Notes: generated by a model not told the origin, from the sequence alone. Shown: positions 45,892-58,552, counted from the first letter of the stretch. The stretch: DNA of 64,000 nt from Hoplostethus atlanticus (GCA_034670405.1 JAXDDX010000339.1:1-64000); one strand, 5' to 3'. Translations and numbers: made by a program.

Positions 45892-47160
45892 AGGCCTCAC
45901 AATCACAATAGTTACAGGTTCTTCAGTTTCAATCATTTAGTACAATCAATAAATAAACAAATAAACCAATCCAGGACTCGTAATTTCATCCACATCACAA
46001 TACTTACCTTAGTCTAGGAACATTCCATCTTTGTCACAACCTACAGGATAGAAACAAAACAACATTAATAACAGACCCAAGGATATTTATCACATCACAC
46101 ATACTACTCACATACCATTCACCTGGTCTCGATGACATCACTAATAAAAACCTTTTTCCGTCCATCATTCTGAGACTCCACTCTGTTTACTCTGCATACT
46201 TTATTTCAATAACTTGTTTGGTCATATCCAGGGGGAGCGGTCCTCGGGGGTCCGGGGCCGCCAGTTCTCTTTCTATTTATTCTATTTATTCATTTTATCA
46301 GTCTTGTGTGCCTTTTATCTACTCCATGTTTTTTTACTCCTGAGGAGTATTATATTATGTGTTTTATTCTCCCTTGGCATGCTCTGTTTGCTGTGTTAGC
46401 ACTTATTTTAAGCACTTATCTGAACTGGCTTTTAACCCGGGCCGCCTTCCGGGGTCCCACTATTTATTAAGAGAATTCAGAGGGCCGGTCAGCCTTCCCA
46501 CCTGGGCGTCCCTCGACTATTCAGGGCCAATGGTCCCTCTTCTTATTATATTGTCCTTTTGCTTTGATACCGTTTTTTCTTACATATGTTTTGTCCTATT
46601 TGTCATATTCTTATATTATATATGTTTTGTCCTATTTATCATATTCTTATATATTATATATGTTTTGTCCTATTTGTCATATTCTCATACTATATATGGT
46701 TTGTTCTATTTATTTGTTTACATATTTCTTTACTTGTACATATTTTTCATTATGTTTGCAGTGGTAGCACTTTACTTCCTTACTTTTTAGCACTTACCTT
46801 TATGACCATTTGGCTCTGTCTAGTCGAGGGACCCGCCCCCACATCTGGCCCCACCCACTTGGACCCAGCAACACAAGCACGTGCAATCCATCTACCCTAC
46901 CTCAGCCTAACCCAAACCCGGTCTATTTATTGTTACCTTAACCATTTCCCTCCCACACAAATAACCATTTCTGCCCATTTGATCACAGGTGCCTAGTTGA
47001 CTCGACCAGATCCTCTCCCTCTATTGTGGCACTCAAAAGCCACTGTCAAAAGACAAACTGCTAAATACGAGATCACCACCTCCATAGGCCAGTGCACAAG
47101 AATCCCACACCGGAACCCTGAACCCCAATCCCAATCCTACTCTCTCTCCCACTACCCACA
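45892..47160. other. Penelope 3' region and unassigned sequence
   Basis: There is no gene. At 46,570-46,705 a ~36-bp T/A-rich unit (TATGTTTTGTCCTATTTGTCATATTCTTATA) is repeated about four times. The open frames here are this repeat read in several frames. Confidence 0.6.
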
Positions 47161-47411
47161 TGGTTTCTTCCCATCGCAATCTCTGCTCGCTCTCCCCCAC
47201 TGATCTTTCCTCATCTGTTCTCTCTGCTCTCCCTGCCCCTGAATCTTTTTCTCTTCTATCCCCTGATACTGCCACTGATCATCTTCTCTCTACTCTGTCC
47301 CCTCACCTCCAGGCCTGCAATCTGGGTGTGACCCTGGATGACCAACTGTCGCTCTCGGCAAACATCGCATCAGTGACACGCTCCTGCAGATTCCTACTCT
47401 ACAACATCAGG
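47161..47411 (+). pseudogene. LINE ORF2 C-terminal fragment (L2-like)
   Basis: The frame reads LGVTLDDQLSLSANIASVTRSC and FLLYNIRRI, the conserved stretch after the RT of fish L2-type LINEs. It ends abruptly where a second LINE tail begins at about 47,412. Confidence 0.7.
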
Positions 47412-48015
47412 AGGATCAAATCAAATCACATTTATTTGTATAGCCCTTAATAACCGTTACAGTCTCTAAGGGCTTCACAGTGCCCAACATGTGAAACAAT
47501 AAATGGTTAGTACACGACATCCCCCAGCCTTGGACCCTCAACAGAGGACAAAACTCCCAAAAAGCCTTTTAGGAAAAAATGGAAGAAACCTTGGGAGGGG
47601 CTACTCAGAGAGGGATCCCCCTACCAGGACGGTCTCACCGATGATGAGAATATTATCAGCTCGGGTCACTAAATCCAAGATGAAATTGGAGAACTCTTCT
47701 AAGAAGAGCAAATAGGGCCTGGGTGGGCGGTAAAGTACTGCTAAGTAAAATGACGGGAGATTCGTAGCTGTAGGGCGCACTTTGAAGGATGTAAATTTGT
47801 TGTTAGTGTTGGGATTAAGATTAAGGATGGGGTTAAATATCAGGGCAACACCCCTTCCTTTTTTCGTCTCCCGAGCAACCTGAGAACTAAGAAAGTTTGG
47901 GGGAGAGGCTTCAATTAGAGGGAGAAAATCGTTTGGCTTTAGACAGGTTTCACAGAGACCCATCATGTTTAGATTATGTTCAATAGTCAGATCGTTGATC
48001 AGCAGCGCTTTTGTT
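47412..48015 (-). pseudogene. LINE endonuclease fragment joined to a LINE 3' end
   Basis: On the minus strand, about 48,015-47,645 encodes part of an APE-type endonuclease (MGLCETCLKPNDFLPL, LYRPPRPY and FILDLVTRADNILIIG, with a mutated DFN block). It then jumps to a 3' UTR ending near 47,412 with the AAATCACATTTATTTGTATAGCCC motif in plus orientation. It is an internally deleted copy. Confidence 0.7.
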
Positions 48016-48139
48016 GATAATGATCTTGATGATCATTATGATGAAGCTCACAGTAAGGCTTTCAGTACTGCCAGAAGTTTTGTCAATGTTAATGGCAGTA
48101 TGCGTGGGTCTAACTTCAATTAAGTTGCTGTAATTTATT
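48016..48139. other. LINE-flanking sequence
   Basis: A short spacer with a TGATNATG-rich stretch; nothing else is visible. Confidence 0.4.
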
Positions 48140-49030
48140 GTGGGTCGGTAGGAAATTTGACGGGGGCGAAAGATACAGTCTTAATTGGAAGGACTGTACT
48201 GTAATTTTCAGATCGAGAGATGCTGCTGCCAGATATGTCTACATACCACCACAAGCGGACACCGACGTAGCACTATCGGACCTACATGATGTGTTATGTC
48301 GGCATCAGAACAAGCATCCCGACGCGGCTATGGTGGTGGCTGGGGACTTTAATAGGGCGAACCTAAAAAAAGTCATGCCGAACTTTCATCAGCACATTAC
48401 GTGTGCTGTAGAGAGCACCATCACTGCTGTTGCACAGCTCGCTCAGGACAGGAAGGCTTGCAGAGAGTAGTGCTTCAGCTGAACGCACTATTGGAACTAC
48501 ACTCCCCACCCTGCAGGACTTATACACCAGGAGGTGCAGAACCAGAGCCTGCAGGATCATGAAGGATCCTCACCACCCTAACAACGGACTGTTTCAGCTG
48601 CTGCGGTCAGGCAAGCGCCTCCGTAGTCATGCTGCCAAAACAGAGAGACTGAGACGGAGTTTCTTTCCTCAGGCCATCAGGACTGTGAACTCTGACCTCA
48701 CCAGGGCCCCCACCAAGACACACACACTGACCCTCTTATGCACACACACACTTAGGTAAAGACTACACATAATTTATAATTTATATTATATTACATACAT
48801 ACAACTTCCCCTTTTTTACTATATTTTTATAAAGTGCTCTTATTGTAAATATTGTGTTGTTTTTTATATAGAGCTCTTACTGTGACATTGTAAATATTGT
48901 GTTGTTTTTTTTATTGTAAATAGTGTGAACCTGTTATTTGCCCTTTGCACATTTCTGCTGAGCATTGCCACTTTACATTTCACTGCACACCTCGTGTGTG
49001 TATGTGACAAATAAACTTCTTGAATCTTGA
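48140..49030 (+). pseudogene. Internally deleted LINE: endonuclease end plus 3' end
   Basis: 48,200-48,410 encodes part of an APE endonuclease (VYIPPQADTDVAL, HPDAAMVVAGDFNRANL). It then joins a C-terminal piece (48,480-48,690) with DLYTRRCRTRA, KDPHHPNNGLFQLL and FFPQAIRTVN. The 3' UTR ends at GTGACAAATAAACTTCTTGAATCTTGAA near 49,030, the same tail seen at 23,640-23,716. RT is missing, so this is a dead deletion derivative. Confidence 0.78.
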
Positions 49031-49139
49031 ATATGTCTAAGAGCATAGCCAGTGCTAAGGTAAAAGTGCAATAAGTTAGCTACCTACTTTTTATTTAAAC
49101 AAATGAGACAGATAAGTGAAGCAAATAAACAAGAGCTAA

Positions 49140-51067
49140 GACAAATAAGTGAAATAAGCAAGTGCTAAGAGGAAGGGTCAGGGTAGTGTTTCTTGAAGAG
49201 GTGGGTTTTCAGCCTGCGGTGAAAGATGGGCAGCGACTCTGCTGTCCTGACATCAGTGGGGAGTTCATTCCACCACTCTGAGGCCAGGACAGAGAAGAGC
49301 CGTGACCGTGTAGATCGGCCGCAGGGGCCTCTGAGCGACGGGGCAGCCAGTCACCCCGATTCCTTGCAGTCCAAGTTGACATCACCACAGCATTATCAAT
49401 GGTGATGGCCAGGTCTCGGTGTGGACAATCCTTCCCCGGGAGGAACACCAGCTCAGTCTTGTCCAAATTGAGCTTCAGGTGGTGCATCGACATCCACTCT
49501 GAGATGTCTGCCAGGCACGCAGCAATGCGTGCCTCCACTTGTGTGTCAGAAGGGGGAAATGACAAGATCAGCTGGGTGTCATCGGCATAGCAGTAGTAGG
49601 AAAAGTCATGGGAGTGGATAACAGAACCAAGAGATGTTGTGTAGAGGGAAAAAAGAAGAAGACCCAGAACCACACCTTGTGGAACCCCAGTAGTCAGCTG
49701 TTGGAGATTTTTTTATATATAACTACAGTTAGACTATGATTCAACCAATACTCACTATATTTTCATGTAGTTTTAGGAATGTAGTAACAACTAAATTAAT
49801 ATATAATGCATGGTTATATTTTCAATATATGATACAGTTAAACCACTAATCAAGGTATGTTCTTATTTACTTCAGGGATTGATTCATGCGTTTAATCAGT
49901 TTGCTTTTTACTCATGTGTGACATTGTAAGTTGAGGAAACATATTGGTGGTCAGAGAAGTAGTGCAGGGGAAAGAGTACTGGGAGAGGATGAAACAATAA
50001 ACAAGGCCGAAAAAGGAGGATTTAGCTAAAGATGTTTTGAGCAACAACTCATGTACCAAGATAAACAGCCCTGTTTCTGGGAGAATGTTGTAGAACACTG
50101 GTTCTGGAAGAAGCTAGGATATGCTGAACGATGCTGTTTCACGTAACCTAAAGTTGAGGGTCACCACTATGAGAGGACATAACATACCTTATCTGTGCAG
50201 CTGTGCCAAAAGAAAAACGGTTGGTGTGTGTGTGGGGGCACCAGTGGTACTGTGCAGCAGAATACGGAATCAGGGAGGGAGGCAGCCCGGTCATGTACGG
50301 GGGGGGGGGGCTGATTATACATGGTAATTCGGAAATTATAAGCTAAGATAATGAGGGATGAACCAATTGGGGTTTAAGATTAACAAATAACAGCCAGCCC
50401 TAACTGTAAAAGGAGATGGACGACACCCACTGAGGTTCGAAAAATGTATATAAATGTATACCAATGTTTTTGGTAAAGTTAGTTGTGCTCGAGACAGCTC
50501 GGTTTGTTGTATTCTTTGATGGATGCAATAAATCTAATGTGGACTGAAGACTTCGCTCTCCTCTCTTCATTTACTTAAGGTATCAAACTAAAGTTTGTTC
50601 TAAATTCTACAATGTGTGTGGTCTCAGATTGCGTGAAGAAAAAATCCACCACACAGCCTGTGTGGTTGTGACAAAGACCCTCTCAGCGTCACCTGGAAAG
50701 AGCGACCCGTCAAGTAGGATGCAAGCAGGGAGAGTGCAGAGCCTGAGACACCCATCCCCTCAAGGGTGGAGAGGAGGATCTGGTGGTTCACAGTGTCAAA
50801 TGCTGCAGACAGGTCCAGGAGTATCAGGACAGAGGAGAGAGAGTTCGCTCTAACGGCATGGAGTGACTCTGTCACTGCAAGGAGGGAGGTCTCGGTCGAG
50901 TGACCCACCTTGAACCAGGACTGGTGGAGGTCCAAGTGGTTATTCTGGTGGAGGTACAGGGACAGTTGATTAAAGACAGCACGTTCAAGAGTTTTGGATA
51001 GGAAGGGTAGAAGGGAAACCTGTCTGTAGTTTTTGACCGCAGAGGGGTCAAGTGTTGGTTTCTTCAT
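49140..51067 (-). pseudogene. L2-type LINE reverse transcriptase relic, interrupted
   Basis: On the minus strand, 51,067-50,665 encodes the RT start (PTLDPSAVKNYRQVSLLPFLSK, LDLSAAFDTVNHQILL). 49,699-49,210 encodes the palm (LLFSLYTTSLGSVI, CYADDTQLILSFPPSDTQ). 49,330-49,160 carries the C-terminal end (SVLASEWWNELP-like, then RRLKTHLFKKHY) in another frame. An internal deletion removed the region between. An unknown 961-bp insertion (49,704-50,664) splits the RT. It is a dead element. Confidence 0.85.
49704..50664. mobile_element. Unclassified 961-bp insertion in the L2 RT
   Basis: The insertion is bounded by GTTG on both sides (49,700-49,703 and 50,665-50,668), and its removal restores the RT frame. 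It has no ORF. Near its right end it carries a TATATAAATG motif, an AATAAA (about 50,529) and a stretch ending CTACA, as in an LTR, but its own ends are not TG...CA. The class is open. Confidence 0.5.
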
Positions 51068-51563
51068 GGTAGTTCAATGTACAATGACAGAAATAACACA
51101 CTAAATCAAAACAGCTAAAACAACAAGATATAAGGATACACTGAATCAAAACAGCTAAACAACAAGATATAAGGACAAATAACAGTTAGGCCTGAAGGTG
51201 TGGCCACAAAGACAAACTGACCAACTAGCAGCTAACAACAGACTATTGAATAAAGTACAGCTAATAGCAACTTGATAAGCAAGAAAAATATACTCAGCCT
51301 ATTCTAGATGAGTCAAGCAGTTCAGAATCCCTCCAGAAGTTAAAATACACACTGGAGTTAAACATTGCCTGGACTGACTATAAACCTTGAGATGTGCAGG
51401 CCCCTCCCAGACAATTAACAAGGCAATTGGCCTAGTTTGGGTGAAACTACCTCCAATTGGGGCTATGACACAAACAGAAACTGGGCTTACTTGTCTTAAC
51501 CCTAGACTAGTTAAATAACACACTAAATCAAAACAGCTAAAACAACAAGATATAGGGATACAC
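51068..51563. repeat. Repeat-rich LINE-flanking sequence
   Basis: The unit ACTAAATCAAAACAGCTAAAACAACAAGATATA(A/G)GG occurs at about 51,100, 51,145 and 51,523, and again at about 52,011-52,060 after the MITE. It seems to be a loose tandem repeat. No coding signal. Confidence 0.6.
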
Positions 51564-51566
51564 TTA

Positions 51567-52006
51567 GGGCGTTTTCACACCTGAAAGTCCGGACCAAGGT
51601 CCGAACCAAGGTTGATGTTTTTGTTTGTTTGTTTTGGTTTCACATTGCAATTTTGCGAGCGCACTAAAGAACATACCTACGTCCTGTTGTCATCACCTAT
51701 GTGGGCTACGTCTCCCTATACTTGACATTGATTGGTTTGTAGACGGGCGTGCGTCTGACGTCGGCGTGTTGTCAATTCGGCGGGTAGTCTTTTCCGTTTG
51801 AATGAAAATGAATGAACAGATTCATTTCATTTCCACTATAGTATTATTATTATGGCATTATTATGGCATATTATGGCATGACTACCAGCACCACCACCTT
51901 TGGTCCGGACCGTGGTCCGAGGCACCTTTCACACCTGCTATTTTGGTTCGGACCAAACTGAAAAGTCCGAAGGTCCGGACCAAACAAGGTAGGTGTGAAA
52001 GCACCC
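51567..52006. mobile_element. PIF/Harbinger-type MITE, 440 bp, TSD TTA
   Basis: The ends GGGCGTTTTCACACCT and AGGTGTGAAAGCACCC (plus-strand right end) are inverted repeats. They are flanked by the trinucleotide TTA at 51,564-51,566 and 52,007-52,009, as in PIF/Harbinger elements. Internal copies of GGTCCGGACC-type palindromes lie near both ends (51,592-51,607; 51,902-51,982). No ORF. It sits in the middle of a CAAAACAG-repeat unit. Confidence 0.85.
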
Positions 52007-52009
52007 TTA

Positions 52010-53237
52010 ATCAAAACAGATAAACAACGAGATATAAGGACAAATAAACAAGATATAAGGACACCCACTGGTGTGCTCAAGAGTGTGGCTGAGTCTACTA
52101 CTGTGAGCTAGCACGTCAGACAGATGCAGGATCTGCAAGGCTAGGTTGGGCCTTGCCCTTGTCAGGTGGGATGTTGAAAACCCCTGTGATACAGCTTTGG
52201 AACTGCCTAGGGAGGAAACAAGGGTCTGGACTTCTGGAGAAATCTGCCTAATCTGAGCTCCTGCTCCTGGGTGAGAAGCAAGTGTTGGCAAGAATGTGAT
52301 AAAACGACTCGTTCGTCTGTCACTCAAGATCCTTGACGGTGCAGAGTGAGCACCCTGTGCAATGTGCAGTTTACATTCCAGAAACCTTCAACTCAGAAAG
52401 CACGCAAGGAAGCCAAATGGTGAACTGAAATGGCAGCTTGGAGGTGGCAGGTGACATTTCTCGGATTGAATCTCAACTCAGTGACTCAGAGGGTTTCCCT
52501 CATTCAGCAAAGGGTGGCCCCACTAGGCCTGACTCAAATTCAAAGGCGACTCAATGCCTTGAATTGGACAGGAGAGCAGGAAGCTTGTCTTTCCTATAGG
52601 AAATGAATGCAGCATTGGCATTGGACTCTGATTCCTCAGACTTCCTGAATGCTGACGTCACCAGCAAGGAAATTCCTGTAATCCAGTGTAGGGAATGATG
52701 TATTCATTTAAAATAAAACCAACAAAATGAATGATTTCCATCACGAGTCATTTTGTGATCACACTCTTAAAATGTCGTGGCAGGACACAACTACTTGCTG
52801 GATTTTTGGTTTGCGATCGACATTGCAATGTTTGGTTTGCTGTAAAACATGAACTCAAATGCATCCCTGAGTGCATGTGTGTTCAGTGTGAAAAAGTCAG
52901 GAGTGACCAAAGTCCAGAAAACTTAAATCATGTCATGTCGCCTTAACGCCTTCACACACACTCACACACCGTGAAACGTCCAAGTTGTTCCTTCTATCCG
53001 TCAAGACACGCAGCATGAGGCCAACCCTCTTCCTCTACCACCTCCATCCTTCTCTCACTTTTTCACTCCATCGCTTCTGATAAGATAAATAAAGTGCCAC
53101 CGGTCCATCGATGTGGGGGGAAATAGATTGGGCGTTCTCAGAGAAAACTAATTTTCCCACTTCCAGGTAATAAAGTACACTATGTGTTTCTGGAGTTTTT
53201 TTTGTCTGTAGCTGGAGGTTCGCCACCCCATCACACA

Positions 53238-53280
<43 letters not shown>

Positions 53281-55550
53281 CAGTCTGGGCTTTTAAGTGA
53301 AAAAGTGTCTCTATTGTCTCTGTCCCTTTCTCTCTACCTCTATTTGCTTATAACCAGGGGTGTCAATTCACTAAACCCTAAACTATGGTTAAATCCCTGC
53401 ATCTCATAATTTGCCACCAAAACGTCAAAACCTGCTAATATAAATGGACTACATTTTTGGGCTGACGACTGACCAGATATTATTATGTGGTCAATGTGAC
53501 AAATTATTAGATGTAGGTCACCAAACTATCATCTTAGTAATGTTGTAATGTTACTACATATGGCTTCCAAATACATTTCTGGCAATTTTTTGCTTGATCT
53601 TTGCTCTCCATTATAATGATAAAACTCAGTATAATATAATTCCACTCACTTTGGCTCCACAATGGTAAGTGAAACATAAAATAATGTAAAATGAAAATTA
53701 AATTATCCCTGTGGGGAAATTGGGTTGCTGCTGCAGCAAATGGTAATAGAATACAGCAGGGTGAATGAGAATGGAAACATAAAAATAGAATATAAACTAG
53801 AATGTAGGGGTGATATAACCACATGCAACCAGCATATCAATCACTTGTTAAGTAGAATGCATGACACCGTAGATTTCCCTTTCTCTCCCTCTTTTTCCCT
53901 TCTCTCCCTCTCTTTTTATCCACTGCTCTCCTCTCACCTAAGGGCTGAACATGTGGATGGATTGATCACTGTTGAAATGAAATGGGGGGGGGTGGTTAGG
54001 GTTAAGTAAAAACTGTTATTCCATTCTGTGTACATTTGTTGAATGGAGGGTAGAGTTAAGGCAAGATTACCAGTTTTTAAGAGAAGTTAAAAATGGTATA
54101 GGTGACTTCATGGGAACTTCAGATAGCTTCACGGGCAGTAAAGTGATAAAGACTCAAAGTAAAAGAGCATTTGGATTCCTCCTAAATCATTGCAAAAGTA
54201 GACGTTTTTTTTGAGTTAGTGAGTTAGCTCTCAAGAACTCTCAAGAAAAGTACAGAAGTAAAAGTACAATATTCTCAGTGGGTCAGCAAGGATGAACTTC
54301 TACTCTATTTATTTACCATTTGGCTTGTTGTTGTCCCCTGTATTCAGCTCAATGTGTTTTTTATGGGCCGTAAAAAAACTCCCCCCCTATAGCCGGAGCC
54401 CCTCCCACTCCGCGTTCAGGCTAAACCAGCTCTGCCTCCCCACAACAACGGTGTAATGTGTGTCATGCAACATATGGTGGAGGAGCAGCCAGTCATAAGA
54501 TTGAAAAACTCCTGTATGCCTCCCAAATTTTCTTTGATAGACCAAGGTCAAAAACAAGAATAATTATTTGGTATTGCTGTTGAAAGGAGAAATATGAGAC
54601 TAGAAATTAAAACTTTTTTTTTCCTAGACAGGTAAGCACAATTTATGTTATCTAACGTTTGTTATTTGGACTGTTCCCATCAGGGAAACTAGTCCAGCCA
54701 TACTAACTAGAGCTAAAACCTCATTTCCGTTACTCAAGAACCAGGCTGGTAAAGGAAGCCCAGTTGGTTTCTAATGTGTTTCCATTACATACAGAGCCAG
54801 GGTGCAAATTACAGGGGGATGGGGGTCCTGACCCCTGCCCCCCCATACTTTTTAAAAGTTTTTGCTCCCCCATCCTGTTAATATTCCACCATGTCATTCC
54901 AATATGCCATAAGTACTGTTTTAGCTAAATGGGGGAATCAGCGCCCTCTACAGGCTAATGAAGAACTTTGGAACTACTCCAACCTCTGGGCTACCTCTTC
55001 CCCTGCAATGTGACCCTCTTGTTTCCCTCCAGAACAGCACTGCTGGAGCTGGTAGGGGCTCAGTAAAGTTATGTTCGAATGCTCGTCTGCCTGCTCTCAA
55101 CAGTCCAGTGGGATATAGGGACACACACAAATGCAAACCCTTACACTCACACTTTTGCATATACACACACACTGACACACACACATATACAGACTTACAT
55201 GCATACACACTGTTACTCATCTCCTCTCCCTTATTCTTTCAATTGCACTAATAATATTAGTTACCAATCCAAAAATAACCATCTTTAAATGTCAGTCAAG
55301 TTGAATTATCCACAAACTTCCAATTTGTTTTCATCGTAATTAGACTCTCACACTAAGCTTCCATGACACATAAGACATCAACCGTTTGGCTTCCTGATCA
55401 GTCACAAGAGAGGAATGTTTTTGAAGAGAGGATGCAACAGAACAATAGCGTGACAAATTACTGCTCCCAGGGAGTAATACGCAAAGTAATGACATTACTT
55501 GAAGTGAATAACGACTAATGTGTAATATTTTACTTTCTTTTTTTTGAGGA
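52010..55550. other. No gene seen; microsatellite at 53,222-53,280
   Basis: The region holds a (CA)n microsatellite at about 53,228-53,278 and T-rich or purine-rich tracts. A minus-strand open frame at 52,007-52,327 may be a leftover upstream part of the L2-type LINE, but I could not recognise a domain. Other frames (53,725, 54,948) lie in low-complexity or unsupported sequence. Confidence 0.5.
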
Positions 55551-55636
55551 ATGAGGCCCAGCGCTGCTCCGGAACGAAGTGAGGATGAATCGAGGCGCCT
55601 TCCTGGCATGGCCTCCCCCAGCTCTCAACTCCCAAT

Positions 55637-55651
55637 GAACTCCCCTCTCTC

Positions 55652-55695
<44 letters not shown>

Positions 55696-55711
55696 TCCCT
55701 CTCCCTCTCCC
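55637..55711. repeat. (CT)n microsatellite
   Basis: A pure CT tract with one GT interruption becomes CCCTCT repeats. It makes Arg/Glu-rich or Ser/Leu-rich pseudo-ORFs on both strands that are not genes. Confidence 0.9.
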
Positions 55712-57589
55712 GAAGACGGATCCATCTTGCGGCCCGGCGCCAACTAATTTCTCTGTCGGAGGCTGTTGATCTTCTTCTCGCTGGTGCGGCTGTGAATAAA
55801 TCACAAGACGGTGACAAACGTGCCTCTGTGGCTGGCTGGCAGGGACCGAAGGATAGAGGGGAAACGAGAGAGGGATCAGGAAAAGGGGGGAGAGGCTTTG
55901 GCCGGTAGGACATAACGGACAAAGGAGACTGTGACTTCACCCGTCGGGTTTCTGGGTGCCGACTGTGTGCTCAAGGTGGCGCCGACAATAACACACACAC
56001 ACACACATGCAGTGCTGTTTTTCAAGGGCAAAAGCGTTAATTGGCTCATTATGTGGGAACAAGTCCAGTCATCTCCCCCCTATAACCCCCTCTGGTGGTG
56101 TTTGATGTGCTGCGAGCACTGCAGGGTGCACGCCACCAGAGCATTGTCAGTGAGGGAAATGGAGGCGATAATGATGTTTGGCTGCAAAATACTGCTGCAC
56201 GAGATGTGTGGCGAGATTTGACGGACATTTTACGGCCCTGTCGACCTTTGGAGAAGGCTGAGGTGGAACTACAGTCGTGGTGCGTTTGGTGGTCGTACAA
56301 ACTTCATCGGAGTTTCCACCAACACTGGGCGAGTAGCTCGACTGGATTTTCATTTTGGGGTGAACTGCCCCTTTAAAGGGAGGCACTTACCGTGCCGTTT
56401 GTTTTGGGTTCCTGCCATTTTAGAGAAAAACTTAAAACATCAACCCCCTCCATCATTGTCCACCCCAGCATTTGCAGGCAGGCTGGCAGAAAAGGCATTT
56501 TTGTGTTTCCGTTATAAATACATCAACAGTTTCCGTGGGCCCAAGCTTTAAAGTAACACATGAATGAGCATGTAAACCTTCAATTCAAGTCGGAACACAC
56601 AAAAGCATGAAGATCTGGAGAGTCAGTTTTGCGCGCCAACAGCAGAAAATATTTTGAAAGCTGATGTCTCTTTGGGCGATTTTCTCACCCGGGAGTTGAC
56701 GTTTCCATCTTTGCAAGTGAAAGAAAGTCAAGCTCTATCTTCTCTCTGAGGTGTAGTGCGATCATCCAGGGGGAAACTAGTTGATACGGTTGGAACCTTT
56801 CAGAAAACTTGGGACTTTTATTTACAGTAAAAACTCAAAACTGACACAGAGACGAGGTGGCGGATACGTGCTCATCTGCTTTGACGAGTGTTTCAATCCG
56901 ACTGTTCTTCATTGCAGCCATTTGCATTGGATATCTCCGTAAAGGACATTAGGTGGTGTGTGTTTGGTCAACATTTCAATGGCCTCAAGCCTTTGTAATG
57001 TTTTCAGGGAAGTGATGAAAGGTTCACTAAAACAGAAACACTGAAATGCCATGACCTTTGTGCAGAAACTACGATTCAGTACAAGCCCATATTCAATATC
57101 TTTAAATAAAAACATTTCATGCATTTTTTTTTCTAATTCCCCCCAGATATTCTTGTCAGGGTGGGAATGCCTCTGAAACAGCATTTAAAGCATCATGGGA
57201 CACTGGGTAGCTCCCTGAATGTGAAGTCACTGGAAAAGAGACAGCTTTCCCTGGATAAGAAATGGACATGTATATATATCATCTACTATCCTATACTCTC
57301 GTACAACTCTGAGTTTTCCCGTCGTCCTCCACGCTGGATTTACATTTACTCTGAGTCAGTGCTTCCCCGGTGCCCTGCCCCGCCGAATCAAATGTCACGC
57401 CGTCTCCTGAGGTATTAATCACACTCACACACACAATACAAAAACACATAGTCATAATCGTGCACGTGAGACAGCCCTCAAACCTCACTGAGCTGGTTGA
57501 GTTCTGTAAGGAGGAACGGGAGAAAATCCCTCCAGGAAGATGAAGAGACTGATCAGTGATCAGTGGCTCTAGGAGACGGTTACTCCAAG
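55712..57589. other. No gene seen; one MITE-like end near 56,345
   Basis: The only recognisable piece is TTTTCATTTTGGGGTGAACTGCCCCTTTAAAGG at about 56,347-56,380, which matches in style the right end of a very common fish DNA element (read inward, TTTAAAGGGGCAGTTCACCCC). Its left partner is not obvious. Confidence 0.45.
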
Positions 57590-58552
57590 GCCGAATCCCA
57601 ATTCTCATTTTCACCCCTACGGCTTCGGCTTGGCCCTTCGCCTTGGCCCTCGGAACAGAGTCACAAGGGGTAGGGGTAGAAATCTCTCCCTAAGAATTGG
57701 GACAACCCTTCAAGACGTCATCGATGACGTTTACTACAGACGGGACGAGTTTGTTATCGGAGATTACTATGGCAATAATGGTATTATCACAGTGACATTT
57801 GCCGTTCATCTGATGGAGATAGAAAAGCATGGACGCTCGCGATTCGTTCACAATTTATACGTTTCACGCTACTAATCGATCAAACAAGTCATCAAATAAA
57901 AAAGACCACTGCTTCATTATCAGTCCACTTCATGACAGAATAGCGTTAGCGGTGCTCTGTAGGCTAGCAAGCCGTGCTCCTAACGTTACCCTGCCAGTCT
58001 GCACTGATATTAGAGGAGCCGTAACAAGTGCAGCAACTTAGTTATACTTCGGCGTCATATCCCATCAAAGGGGGGAAATGCGACATGGAAATATGTCAAA
58101 ATGCGGGACTGTCATGCACAAATCAGCCTAAAAACAATGTTGTAACTAGCGAGGTAGACATCGGCATACTAGCGATTTTTTGTTATGCTTGTTATAAAGA
58201 AAAGGTCTATAATACATTGAAACGACATTAAACTAAGATAATACCACGGTTAGAATATTTTTTAAATCTTTATTAACGAAGAAAATACTACATTTGTGGT
58301 TCACTTTGGATGGTAGTGTAGCGGTCGCCATGATCTTCCAGTTGATTCGCAGGTCATTCTGGGAGATTTCTCATAGCCCTCGGTTTGTAGTGTGCCCCTG
58401 AAAAATCTTCGTTTGGAGGGCCATGTAGCCCTTGCACTTAGCCCTACCCCTCGATCCCAAGAGAATTGGGACACCCCTACCCCTTCACGTGAACACGCAA
58501 AACGGAGGGGAAGGGCTAAGGGGTAGGGCCAAGGGGTGAATTGGGATTCGGC
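57590..58552. mobile_element. MITE or defective DNA transposon, 963 bp, TSD CCAAG
   Basis: The ends GCCGAATCCCAATTCT and AGAATTGGG...GAATTGGGATTCGGC are inverted. Candidate 5-bp duplications CCAAG lie at 57,585-57,589 and 58,553-58,557 (one base of ambiguity). Near both ends, CCCTACCCCTT-type motifs occur repeatedly in opposite orientations (57,660-57,675; 58,440-58,530). Short open frames inside have no recognised domain. Confidence 0.7.

Larger units (their letters stand above)
41120..46200 (+). mobile_element. Penelope-like retroelement, decayed
   Basis: In order: a leader with a TCTGAAGAAG...CGAAACGTCAGGG motif (41,133-41,172), recalling the hammerhead-ribozyme cores found in Penelope-like elements; an AATAAA at about 41,259; a long ORF1; a reverse transcriptase of Penelope type; and a C-terminal GIY-YIG endonuclease. 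The combination of RT and GIY-YIG defines the group. Frameshifts and stops break every ORF. The left border abuts the Tc1 relic and hAT TSD; the right border is not clear. Confidence 0.88.

Noticed and set aside
46359..46996. Tyr/Phe/Ile-rich frames near 46.4-47.0 kb that resemble membrane proteins
   Set aside because: They are three-frame readings of a ~36-bp T/A-rich tandem repeat.
53035..53277. Cys/Val-rich frame at 53.0-53.3 kb
   Set aside because: Its start is the (CA)n microsatellite; the rest lacks any recognised feature.
55495..55940. Arg/Glu-rich frames at 55.5-55.9 kb
   Set aside because: They are translations of the (CT)n microsatellite and flanks.
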